From Lactovum miscens (GTDB lineage Bacteria; Bacillota; Bacilli; Lactobacillales; Streptococcaceae), in assembly GCF_014202895.1 (NCBI RefSeq), contig NZ_JACHHV010000010.1, positions 1 to 46,483 of the forward strand: a stretch of DNA of 46,483 nucleotides, read 5' to 3'. The notes under the pieces were generated by a model. It ran no database searches. It was given only the letters and a program-made list of their open reading frames with translations, and was not told the DNA's origin. Position 1 is the stretch's first letter, and the number at the start of each line of letters is the position of its first letter. This document shows positions 1 through 7,967 of this stretch, one piece after another. The translations under genes were made by a program, and so were the position numbers.

Positions 1-324
1 GAATCCTTTTCTACTTTATTTTTCCAAATTCAAGTATAAAGGTTTCAGGTGTTTTTTTCTTGCTTCAGGTGGCTAACTTAATTTTACAATTTGCCAAAAT
101 TAAAAAATGTAAAGTACCACTTAACAAACTAACAAAAGTTAAAAGCGTACTCAACTATATATTATATTCGATATTTGAATTAGCAAACTCAAACAATTCT
201 GACGCAAGATAATTAAACACTTGATAATGTCTTGCTGGCGATATATATAAATAATTATTTATAAGTTTTAAACCACATGTTAAATATAGTAAATTTTTAA
301 TAATAAATTTCCAAAATTCAGTAT
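1..324. other. AT-rich non-coding stretch downstream of marR
   Basis: I see no gene here. The only structure noted is a 6-bp inverted repeat, GCAAGA at 204-209 and TCTTGC at 230-235, with a 20-nt loop. It has no T-run on either side, so I do not call it a terminator. The stretch lies downstream of the minus-strand marR gene. Confidence 0.5.
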
Positions 325-1089
325 TTAGAAATCGGACCAGTCCTCATCTTTAGATTTATCTTCTTTGTAATTTGATTTTCCTTTTGGAATAGGTCCAAAC
401 CCGAAATTTCCAAAATCTCCAAGTGCACCATAATCTCCAAAATCTTCAGGGTCCTTCAAATTATTTTGAGTAGCATTCATTACATCACGAAAATTATGAT
501 GCCACTCACGTTTCATCTCATGACCTGCATGATGAATTTCTTTAGCTGCTTGACGCATCTCACCTTTAAATTCAAGACCGAAATTTCCTCGAAAAGGATT
601 TCCTGCAAAAGGGTTCCCTGCGAATTCATCCCAGTTCCATTCTTCCTCACGATGTGCATCAACCAGCTTTTGTATCAATTTTTTAAGCTCTAATTGTTCT
701 TCCTCCGTCAAAGCATCAAAAAGATCCTCGGAGAAGGCATCATATTGTCTCAAACGATCTACCTGAGCCTTTTTTCCTTTTTCAGTCAGAAACACACGAC
801 TAACACGCCCATCCTTTTCATCTGCACGACGCTCAACGAGGCCATGCACTTCAAGCTGTTTGACCTGAGCAGTCACGCTTGAGGGCTTAATATCAAGAAG
901 TTCTGCAATTTCTGCATTAGTAAGACCATCATTTTCCCAAAGTTTGATCAAAAGCCCTTGAGCTCCTGTTCTACTTCCCTGACGGTGCATTTTATTACGA
1001 AAGATTTCAACATGCATTGCTTTGATAAAGCGATGACTCCGCATGAGTTTTAGGAATAAATTTAAAAGATGATTTGTTTGATCAGACAT
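325..1089 (-). CDS. MarR-family regulator with His-rich, Gly/Phe/Asp-rich C-terminal extension
   Basis: A winged-helix transcription factor of the MarR family, 254 aa where the family is usually 140-160. The MarR fold covers roughly residues 5-148; the recognition helix region is near 55-80 (LTNAEIAELLDIKPSSVTAQ) and the wing near 85-103 (ERRADEKDGRVSRVFLTEKG). Residues 150-254 are an extension: a GNPFAGNPFRGN repeat, a His cluster (H186, H187, H190, H197, H198), then a Gly/Phe/Asp-rich stretch and an acidic end (DEDWSDF). It is the last gene after cydABCD, 123 bp beyond cydD, and has its own promoter inside a 19-bp inverted repeat (1145-1193), which suggests autoregulation. The start is preceded by only a weak GAAAG ribosome-binding site. 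The family call is firm; the ligand is unknown, and haem or metal sensing by the His cluster is only inference. Confidence 0.85.
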   Translation of the reverse strand: MSDQTNHLLNLFLKLMRSHRFIKAMHVEIFRNKMHRQGSRTGAQGLLIKLWENDGLTNAEIAELLDIKPSSVTAQVKQLEVHGLVERRADEKDGRVSRVFLTEKGKKAQVDRLRQYDAFSEDLFDALTEEEQLELKKLIQKLVDAHREEEWNWDEFAGNPFAGNPFRGNFGLEFKGEMRQAAKEIHHAGHEMKREWHHNFRDVMNATQNNLKDPEDFGDYGALGDFGNFGFGPIPKGKSNYKEDKSKDEDWSDF

Positions 1090-1117
1090 TTTTCAACACT
1101 TTCTGTTATTTTTACAT

Positions 1118-1193
1118 ACAACCAACTAATTAATTAAAAAAATTATATCAGTATATTTAGTTTTGTCAACAGATAAACTAAATATACTGATAT
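1118..1193 (-). promoter_or_regulatory. 19-bp inverted repeat: cyd terminator, marR promoter and probable MarR operator
   Basis: Perfect inverted repeat with arms 1145-1163 (ATATCAGTATATTTAGTTT) and 1175-1193 and an 11-nt loop. Read on the minus strand it is followed at once by a run of Ts, so it can end cydD transcription. The same minus-strand bases hold TTGACA, a 16-bp spacer and TATAAT, a near-consensus promoter for marR, with the second arm filling the spacer. A dimeric MarR protein binding the arms would block this promoter. The repeat and promoter are seen; binding is inferred. Confidence 0.75.
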
Positions 1194-1212
1194 TTCTTAA
1201 ATTTTTTATGAT

Positions 1213-2925
1213 CTAAATTCCTTTGTCCAAGGCATATAATCGGGCAAACTCAGGGTTAGTTATTAAAAGCTCATTTGGTGACCCATCGATCTTGATTCCT
1301 CTGTCTTCGATAAATATTACCCGATCAAGTTGGTTAATGCCCAACAAGTGATGAGTGATGAAAATAATTGTCTTGTCTTTTAACAAATCAAAGGCTGTCT
1401 TAAGTAATTTATTCTCGGTAATGGTATCAAGTCCAAGGGTTACCTCATCTAAAATAACAATGTCGACATTTTCCAAAAGAATACGAGATAAAGCCAAGCG
1501 ATGTCTTTCACCACCCGAAAATTGTTCACCAGCTTCATCAACCATGGTATCAAGTCCATTGGGAAGTTGTTTAACCAAATTCTTCAATCCAACTGCATCA
1601 AGTGCATGGTAAATTTCCTCATCAGTTGCATCAAGCTTAGCTATTGTCAAGTTGTTTCTCAATGTTGTATTGAAAATATAAGGATTTTGTTGAATCACGC
1701 CAATTCTTTGTTCAACATTCACTGCCTTTCTTGGATTTACCCCAGATATTAAAATTTCTCCTGATACCACCTCAAGATCTCCTCGAATCAAACTGGCCAA
1801 TGTAGATTTACCAGAACCTGAGCGGCCGAGAATTGCAATGTGCTCTCCGTGCTTAATATGAAGACTAAACTTCTCATAAATGATTTCATCTTTAGCATCC
1901 GCATAAGAAAAACTCATATTAGAAATAGAAATATCTGCCCCATCAATTTTCTGATCACGTACTCCTTCAGTTTGGTTTGGCAAATTATCTAATCTTCTCG
2001 CAGAATCTCTATAACGATTAGTTTCAACCCATGCATCTGACAATGGTGAAAAAGCATCAAAAAGTGGGAAAATCCCTAACACCACTGCCGCAATGTAGTT
2101 CGGATTATCTCCAGTCTTAAGATTTGATGAAGCCCAAGCCATCAAAAAAATAACCAAAAGACCATAAACCACCTGAATAACTAAATTACGTTTACGCGCA
2201 AACTGGAAAAGTTGCATTTGCTCTTCATGTACTGATTTTTCTTCCACTTTATAAATTTCAAGGAAGTCGCTCTTGCGTCCAGATAAAACCCAGTCAGAGA
2301 GCCCTAAGATATTATCTGTAAGCTTAGAATAAAGATTATTCCTGTAAAGCTTAAGTTTTTCATCTTTATTAACTGTTAACTTAACCGAAAGGTATGGAAA
2401 AACAAAATAGAGAGTCCCTAAGAAGATAGCTAAACCAATAATGAGCCATATTGAGAAAACACCTGCTAAAATTAATAAAGATATAATCAAAGTTCCGCCT
2501 ACGAAGACTGGGAAAAGAGTTCGTAAATATAAATCTTGTAAGTTTCCGATATCTTCATTAAGCAAACCTAATAGTTCACCTAAACGATGACGATTTGCAA
2601 GCTCAATTGCTTGAGACTCGAGTCTAAAATAGAGTTTTTTACGCAAAAGAGAAGTGACTCGAAAAATCCAATTATGGCTGGTCAAGCGTTCAACATAACG
2701 AAGTAAGGGACGACCAATACCAAAAATTCTTACCATCAGTGTTGGCACATAGATGATCAAGATGTTCTCTGGCAAAGTAGCTGATCGAGAAATGACATAA
2801 CCTGACGAGAACATCAGAAGACCTGCAAAAATCATTGTCAACAAGCCAAGTAATATAGCAAGAAACTGTCCAAAACGATATTTTTTGAAAAAAGGTTGTA
2901 TCCAGTCAGATTTTAAAAATTTCAT
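1213..2925 (-). CDS. cydD: CydD-type half of the CydCD thiol ABC exporter
   Basis: An ABC exporter subunit of 570 aa with an N-terminal membrane domain (six expected helices, about residues 15-300) and a C-terminal ATPase. CydC and CydD form a heterodimer that exports cysteine or glutathione and is needed to assemble cytochrome bd. Visible motifs: Walker A GRSGSGKST near residue 367, signature FSGGERHRLALSR and Walker B VILDEVTLGLD. The Walker B has Val where most ABC proteins have Pro (DEPT), a common sign of the less active site in heterodimeric exporters. The start overlaps the end of cydC by 4 bp (ATGA), so the two are translationally coupled. Naming follows the Bacillus order cydABCD. 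It is the last gene of the oxidase operon before the terminator at 1145-1193. Confidence 0.9.
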   Translation of the reverse strand: MKFLKSDWIQPFFKKYRFGQFLAILLGLLTMIFAGLLMFSSGYVISRSATLPENILIIYVPTLMVRIFGIGRPLLRYVERLTSHNWIFRVTSLLRKKLYFRLESQAIELANRHRLGELLGLLNEDIGNLQDLYLRTLFPVFVGGTLIISLLILAGVFSIWLIIGLAIFLGTLYFVFPYLSVKLTVNKDEKLKLYRNNLYSKLTDNILGLSDWVLSGRKSDFLEIYKVEEKSVHEEQMQLFQFARKRNLVIQVVYGLLVIFLMAWASSNLKTGDNPNYIAAVVLGIFPLFDAFSPLSDAWVETNRYRDSARRLDNLPNQTEGVRDQKIDGADISISNMSFSYADAKDEIIYEKFSLHIKHGEHIAILGRSGSGKSTLASLIRGDLEVVSGEILISGVNPRKAVNVEQRIGVIQQNPYIFNTTLRNNLTIAKLDATDEEIYHALDAVGLKNLVKQLPNGLDTMVDEAGEQFSGGERHRLALSRILLENVDIVILDEVTLGLDTITENKLLKTAFDLLKDKTIIFITHHLLGINQLDRVIFIEDRGIKIDGSPNELLITNPEFARLYALDKGI

Positions 2926-4619
2926 GACATCTCCTCCAACAGTTTTTGATAATAAAAGTTATTAACTTTCAATTCGTCATGTGATCCAATCCCTCGAATT
3001 TGACCTTCTTCAAGTAAGATAATCTGATCCATTTGTGGAAGCCAGTGCAAGCGGTGTGTTGCCAAAAAAACAAGCTTATTCTCAAAAAGAGGAAGTATAT
3101 TATCTTTTATTTCCAGCTCAGTTTCAATATCGAGATGGGCAGTTGGTTCATCCAAGAAAAGAATATTTCGTTCTTTAGAAAGAAAAGCACGACTTAAGGC
3201 AATTCTTTGCATTTGTCCACCTGATAGTGTACGCCCACCAGCACCAATAAAATCATCTAAGTTTAAACCAAGATCAGACAAACCAGCAAGCTTTAAGGCG
3301 TTCATTAACTCTTCATCTGTCGCTTTAGGTTCATAAAATTTAATATTCTCGCGTAAAGTTGCGGAAAAAATATACGTATGCTGTGGAATAAAAGAGAGAG
3401 ATCTTCGCCAATTTTCATCAGTGAGGCTCAAGTGCTCCTTCCCATTTATCTTGACAATTCCTTGGCTAGGTGTTAAGAACCCTGACAGGGTTGAAAGCAA
3501 TGTTGATTTACCAGAGCCTGAGGCTCCAACAATCGCAATTTTTTGAAAACCATTGAGCTTGAAATTAATATCTTTTACACCACGGTTTGTATCATAAGTT
3601 TTAGAAAGATCGGTTAATATTAGTTCTGAATTTTGAGACCATTTTATTGTTTCATTAAATTCATGTGTAAGAAAATTTTTATTTGACATAACTTTATTTA
3701 TGGCAACTAATGCGTTTTTCCCATTTAAGGTTGCATGATAATCATTTGAAAATTCACGTAAAGGAAGAAAATATTCAGGAGCTAGAATCAGAGTAGCTAA
3801 AGCTGGAAAGAGCAATATGTTTGATCCCATTAAGCGTAATCCTAAAAACAAGGCAATAATAGCAATCGACAAGGTTGAGAAGAAATCGAGTGCAAAGTTA
3901 TTAAGCATTGCTAAACGCAGAGTCTCCATAGTGGCTTTTCGAAATTCCTCTGAAGTTTTATAAATTGAGTTTGCATAAGATTTTGACTTGCCAAAATATT
4001 TTAAAGTTGCAATGCCACGAAGCGAATCAAGGAAGTGATTACTCAAAAGTTGATAACTCTCATATTGGCGATTGGCTCGAGCTTGAGCGGTATAACCTAA
4101 CAAAATCATAAAAATAATCGCGAGTGGAAAAGTTATAAGCAATATGATTGAGCTTTGCCAGTCCAAAACCAGCACCGCAACCCAGATTATTATCGGAATC
4201 AACATCATGTTTAAAACCTTCGAGAGAACTAACTTGATGTACGTTTCTACCAAGTCAATATCAGAAACAACGGTTGCAGCTGTCGTTCCCGTTCCAAGCT
4301 CTTGCACGACTGAAGGACCAAGATCAAAGATTTTCTTGAGTAAGTCCTCACGAATTTTTTGAGCTGATTGGTAAGCAAACTTATCCAGAATCTTCTGGCG
4401 AATCATACTTACCACTTCTCTCAAGATAAAACAAACAAGGAAGCAGAACAGTAGGTAAAACAACTGTGTCAACGTTTTTCTCTCCCAAAGTCCTGTTAAA
4501 GTTGCAGATAGAAAGAGACCTTGCCCAATAATTACAACAGCTTGAAAAACAGCCAAAACTCCTAATATGGGAAAGAGTCTTCTAACGCCAGGCAAAACTA
4601 ATAAAGATTTATCAATCAT
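2922..4619 (-). CDS. cydC: CydC-type half of the CydCD thiol ABC exporter
   Basis: Partner of the next gene in the CydCD exporter, which supports assembly of the haem d/b oxidase. Membrane domain about residues 1-310, ATPase about 335-565, with Walker A GASGSGKST, signature LSGGQMQRIALSRAF and Walker B NILFLDEPTAHLD, all canonical. I start it at MIDKSLLVLPG because the frame upstream (to 4658) adds 13 residues that read through an intercistronic hairpin. Neither start has a good Shine-Dalgarno sequence, which is odd for this genome; the hairpin with T-run at 4637-4660 lies just upstream. Length 565 aa fits the family. Confidence 0.88.
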   Translation of the reverse strand: MIDKSLLVLPGVRRLFPILGVLAVFQAVVIIGQGLFLSATLTGLWERKTLTQLFYLLFCFLVCFILREVVSMIRQKILDKFAYQSAQKIREDLLKKIFDLGPSVVQELGTGTTAATVVSDIDLVETYIKLVLSKVLNMMLIPIIIWVAVLVLDWQSSIILLITFPLAIIFMILLGYTAQARANRQYESYQLLSNHFLDSLRGIATLKYFGKSKSYANSIYKTSEEFRKATMETLRLAMLNNFALDFFSTLSIAIIALFLGLRLMGSNILLFPALATLILAPEYFLPLREFSNDYHATLNGKNALVAINKVMSNKNFLTHEFNETIKWSQNSELILTDLSKTYDTNRGVKDINFKLNGFQKIAIVGASGSGKSTLLSTLSGFLTPSQGIVKINGKEHLSLTDENWRRSLSFIPQHTYIFSATLRENIKFYEPKATDEELMNALKLAGLSDLGLNLDDFIGAGGRTLSGGQMQRIALSRAFLSKERNILFLDEPTAHLDIETELEIKDNILPLFENKLVFLATHRLHWLPQMDQIILLEEGQIRGIGSHDELKVNNFYYQKLLEEMS

Positions 4620-4631
4620 AATTATTATTAT

Positions 4632-4660
4632 ATAAAAAATGGAGCAACTTCGCCCCATTT
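4632..4660 (-). terminator. Intercistronic hairpin with T-run between cydB and cydC
   Basis: Minus-strand stem AAATGG-g-GC / GC-t-CCATTT (4637-4660, one internal mismatch) followed by more Ts (to 4632). It resembles a weak Rho-independent terminator in the 158-bp gap between cydB and cydC, and could reduce cydCD expression relative to cydAB. Seen by eye; no energy was calculated. Confidence 0.45.
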
Positions 4661-4777
4661 ATGAATTATCAATTTTAATTATACTTAAAAACACAAAACT
4701 CTTTAGCACTTATTATTAGTTCCACCCAAAAGGAATATAGAAGTCACTACACAAGATATCAGGTAATGGCTTAAATT

Positions 4778-5773
4778 TCATTTTTGAATTCGTTTTCTAA
4801 ACACATAGTAAGTCCAACCAATGTAGATTAAAACAAAAGGCAAGATAAACAATGCAACAAATGACATTGTAGTCAGTGTATAAACAGTGGACGAGGCATT
4901 TTTAATCAATATACTGTTTGCAGGATTATCAGCAACCATGACACGTGGAAAAATTCCTTGGAAAATAAGAGCTACTAAAGCAATAAAAGTCAATCCTGAA
5001 CTTATGAATGCTGTCATTTCTTTATTATTAATGCTTGATAGATGCCCGATAACGGATAAAGCAACAATTACAACAATTAAGATAGAGGACCAAAGCACGT
5101 GCTTTTGAAAGAAGTCTGTGAAAATTACAAGAAGAACTGCAAAAACTACTTCACCCACATAGAGTATAAAATACAACTTGTTTGCAAAACGGTGAGAACG
5201 CTCACGCAGTGGGCCTTCTACCTTAAGCGACAAATAATTCAAACCGTGTAACCAACTTAGCAAAGCTACAGCAACACCACCTACAATTGAAAGCAAGTTT
5301 ACGTAATCAAAGAAACCACCTGTAACATTACCATGTGCGTCCATTGGCATTCCTTGAATGAAGGCTGTGAAAACCATGCCAAATAAAAATGGAATAAAAA
5401 GTGAAGAGATCCCAAGAACTTTTTGCCAGAAATCATGCCCCTTTTTTGATAATGCACGATGACGAAACTCAAAACTAACTCCCCGGCAGATCAAACCTAC
5501 CAAAATTAATAGGAACAAATTATAGAACCCTGAGAAGAGAGAGGCATACCAGAAGGGAAAACTAGCAAACATTGCCCCTCCTGCAGTCAACAGCCAAACC
5601 TCATTACCATCCCAAACAGGACCAATGGCGGAAATCGCTTGATCAACTTCATGCTCATCTTTGGCAACAAAGAGCGTAGAGATACCTACACCAAAGTCGA
5701 AACCTTCAAAGAAGAAAAATCCACTGAATAAGATAGCAATAAGAATAAACCAAAGTAATTGTAAAGTAGACAT
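4778..5773 (-). CDS. cydB: Cytochrome bd ubiquinol/menaquinol oxidase subunit II
   Basis: Membrane subunit of the cytochrome bd terminal oxidase, 331 aa, the usual size for the Firmicutes form. It packs against CydA and oxidises quinol with reduction of oxygen to water. The N-terminal helix and loop (LWFILIAILFSGFFFFEGFDFGVG) and the WDGNEVWLLTAGGAMFASFP block are the family signature, and eight to nine membrane helices are visible. Start and cydA stop share one base (TAATG), so cydA and cydB are translationally coupled. Lactococci need external haem for this enzyme; no haem-synthesis gene is present in the window. Confidence 0.96.
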   Translation of the reverse strand: MSTLQLLWFILIAILFSGFFFFEGFDFGVGISTLFVAKDEHEVDQAISAIGPVWDGNEVWLLTAGGAMFASFPFWYASLFSGFYNLFLLILVGLICRGVSFEFRHRALSKKGHDFWQKVLGISSLFIPFLFGMVFTAFIQGMPMDAHGNVTGGFFDYVNLLSIVGGVAVALLSWLHGLNYLSLKVEGPLRERSHRFANKLYFILYVGEVVFAVLLVIFTDFFQKHVLWSSILIVVIVALSVIGHLSSINNKEMTAFISSGLTFIALVALIFQGIFPRVMVADNPANSILIKNASSTVYTLTTMSFVALFILPFVLIYIGWTYYVFRKRIQK

Positions 5774-7266
5774 TATTCCTTTCCTCCGTCTTCAGTAATT
5801 TCTTGCGTATCTTCTGGTTTATAAGTTATATCAGGAGCGCTAGATTTAAAAGCATCAGCTGAGAAAGGATCAAGTTTTGCATATGCGACTTCAACTGCTT
5901 CAATATCGTTCTTTCGCATAATGTTGACTGAATAGATCACCATAACAGCTCCAAGTCCACAAAAAAGCAAGAAATAAACAATATTAGAAAACAAAAGGGA
6001 ACCTACGGAAACGTTTGGTGAAACAGAGTCTTGAATTGTAAAGAGTCCATAAACTGTCCAAGGATAACGCCCAAGTTCCGTCACTAACCAGCCACAAGTA
6101 ATAGCAATAAATGGCGCATACATGAACCATCCAGTTACTGTAAGCCCAATCTTACTTTTATACAACCAAGGACTCTTCTTACGAGTAAGAAAGAGACCAA
6201 CAGCTGATAGTAGGATCATTAAGGCAGAGATTCCAGCCATAATACGGAAAGTCCAAAACAATGTATTCATAGGAGGAATAAAATTGTTGCCAACCTCTTT
6301 TGCAGCTTTAGGATATTTCGCAGCAAGTTCTTTATTCAACTCAGTCACGCCTTCAATGTCTGGATCTTTTGTAGAAATTGAGTGATAAGTTAAGAGTGAA
6401 AGCATGTAAGGAACTTTGATACCAAATATTTCTTGATCATCAGCCGTGTTATAGAAACCAATCAAAGCCCACTCGGCAGGATTCTTGAGGCTTGTCACTA
6501 CACCTTCTGCAGCCGCAAACTTCATTGGTTGTGAATTTTTAACCTCAATCATTTGTTGATCACCAAAGGAAAAGTTCGCCAAGGCGCCAATAAGGGCGAT
6601 AAGCAAACCAAGACGAAGAACTGGTCTAAAGAAATCTGGGTTACGTTTCTTCAACATTTGAAAGGCTGAAATTCCAGCAACTGCGAAACCACCGGTTAGC
6701 ATAAAGCCAAAGCCAACGTGACCAAACTCAAGTCTAGTTTGCGGATTTGTTAAAAGTGCGCTAAAACTTGTCAAGGTCGCACGACCATTCACAACCTTAT
6801 AACCCACTGGATTTTGCATCCAGCTGTTAGCTGCCAAAATCCAGATTGAAGACAAAATAGAACCAAGAAAAGTAAGGAAAATCGTTGCTAAGTGAAGCTT
6901 CTTTCCTAATTTTTCCCAACCAAAGAGCCAGATACCTATGAAAGTTGACTCCATAAAGAAAGCAAGCAAAGCTTCAATCGCCAACGGAGCACCAAAAATA
7001 TCTCCCACAAAACGACTATAATCTGACCAATTCATACCGAACTGGAATTCTTGAATAATACCAGTTACGACACCAACAGCTACACTCAACAACATAATAG
7101 AACCAAAAAACTTCGTTCTTTGCTTCCACTTTTCATCGCCTGTAATAACATAAATCAACTCAAGTAAGAATGTCATAAAGATCATTCCAACACTGAAAGG
7201 CACGAAGAAGAAATGAAAAATCGTTGTCATAGCAAACTGGAATCTAGCCAAGTTTACAATTGTCAA
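5773..7266 (-). CDS. cydA: Cytochrome bd ubiquinol/menaquinol oxidase subunit I
   Basis: Catalytic subunit carrying haems b558, b595 and d. I place the start at the TTG at 7266 (protein MTIVNLARFQ), because it sits 7 nt after a perfect AGGAGG on the minus strand; the frame runs 11 codons further up without a better site. That gives 497 aa, the short Q-loop Firmicutes type. His18 in MTTIFHFFF matches the haem b595/d ligand, FGHVGFGFML carries the second conserved His, and GWLVTELGRYPW matches the GWxxxExGRxPW quinol-site motif, with Tyr where Gln is usual. First gene of the oxidase operon, with a leader of about 160 nt. Confidence 0.96.
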   Translation of the reverse strand: MTIVNLARFQFAMTTIFHFFFVPFSVGMIFMTFLLELIYVITGDEKWKQRTKFFGSIMLLSVAVGVVTGIIQEFQFGMNWSDYSRFVGDIFGAPLAIEALLAFFMESTFIGIWLFGWEKLGKKLHLATIFLTFLGSILSSIWILAANSWMQNPVGYKVVNGRATLTSFSALLTNPQTRLEFGHVGFGFMLTGGFAVAGISAFQMLKKRNPDFFRPVLRLGLLIALIGALANFSFGDQQMIEVKNSQPMKFAAAEGVVTSLKNPAEWALIGFYNTADDQEIFGIKVPYMLSLLTYHSISTKDPDIEGVTELNKELAAKYPKAAKEVGNNFIPPMNTLFWTFRIMAGISALMILLSAVGLFLTRKKSPWLYKSKIGLTVTGWFMYAPFIAITCGWLVTELGRYPWTVYGLFTIQDSVSPNVSVGSLLFSNIVYFLLFCGLGAVMVIYSVNIMRKNDIEAVEVAYAKLDPFSADAFKSSAPDITYKPEDTQEITEDGGKE

Positions 7267-7433
7267 AATTTTACCTCCTAAATTTACTTGGAACAGCAAA
7301 AGGAACTAGAAAAATAAATTAAATCCGAACTAGACAAAGGCTAGTAAACAGAATCTTTTTACTTCTTCGTTCCCAAAACAAAGCTTCCTAATTTTTTTAA
7401 ATTTTCCAATAGTTAAAAAATAATTACATAAAC

Positions 7434-7481
7434 ATTTTACAGTATTTGTGATGTAATGTCTATTTAAAGGCCTTAAATAGA
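7434..7481 (-). promoter_or_regulatory. Probable cyd operon promoter with a 9-bp palindrome over the -35
   Basis: On the minus strand TAGACA (7457-7462), 17 bp, then TAAAAT (7434-7439) preceded by TG, an extended -10 form. A perfect inverted repeat TCTATTTAA / TTAAATAGA with a 5-bp centre (7459-7481) overlaps the -35 box, a classic repressor position. A transcript from here would have a leader of about 160 nt before the cydA TTG. The regulator is not identified. Confidence 0.5.
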
Positions 7482-7967
7482 GGTTGGAAATTAAGTATAA
7501 CTAAAAAAAAATTAACATTCCATTTCAATTTTTAAAACTTACTAGCGCAGTAACAAGGTCTAAAATTTTCAATAATAAATGATAGTTAGACCTTTATTTT
7601 TATATTATTTTTTTTCAAAATAACATAAGATTTATAATAATGGATTACATTAAAATTAATAAAGCAAATAATTTTTATAAAATCGAGAATGTCTGTTAGG
7701 GGATAACCCCCTTTACAAAGTGTGAAGCAAAGTTTCTGTAGACACAATTTAGCAAGAACTTGACAAAAATATTTAATAAAAAAGAAAATAGAATCAAGAT
7801 TTATGATTTGTAACAATACCCTACAATTAAATAAACTTTAGCTAGTAGATGAGAATTACAAGTTACTCTCCATAGAAAATAGTTAAATGAAATTCAAAAT
7901 TGTATAATTTAAACTAAATCACAGAATCACGATACTTAAAAAAATTATTAAATGGCAAATTATTAAA
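7482..7967. other. AT-rich gap between cydA promoter and natB
   Basis: About 490 bp without a convincing gene. A short GGGG-ATAA-CCCC hairpin lies at about 7699-7710. An open frame at 7586-7816 on the minus strand is AT-driven, lacks a ribosome-binding site and looks spurious. No terminator was found for the natAB operon that ends at 7968. Confidence 0.4.

Noticed and set aside
204-235. Inverted repeat GCAAGA/TCTTGC as terminator of marR
   Set aside because: The loop is 20 bases and no T-run follows, so it is not a credible terminator.
7586-7816. 76-codon minus-strand open frame upstream of the cyd promoter
   Set aside because: No ribosome-binding site, composition driven by AT-rich DNA, no recognisable motif.
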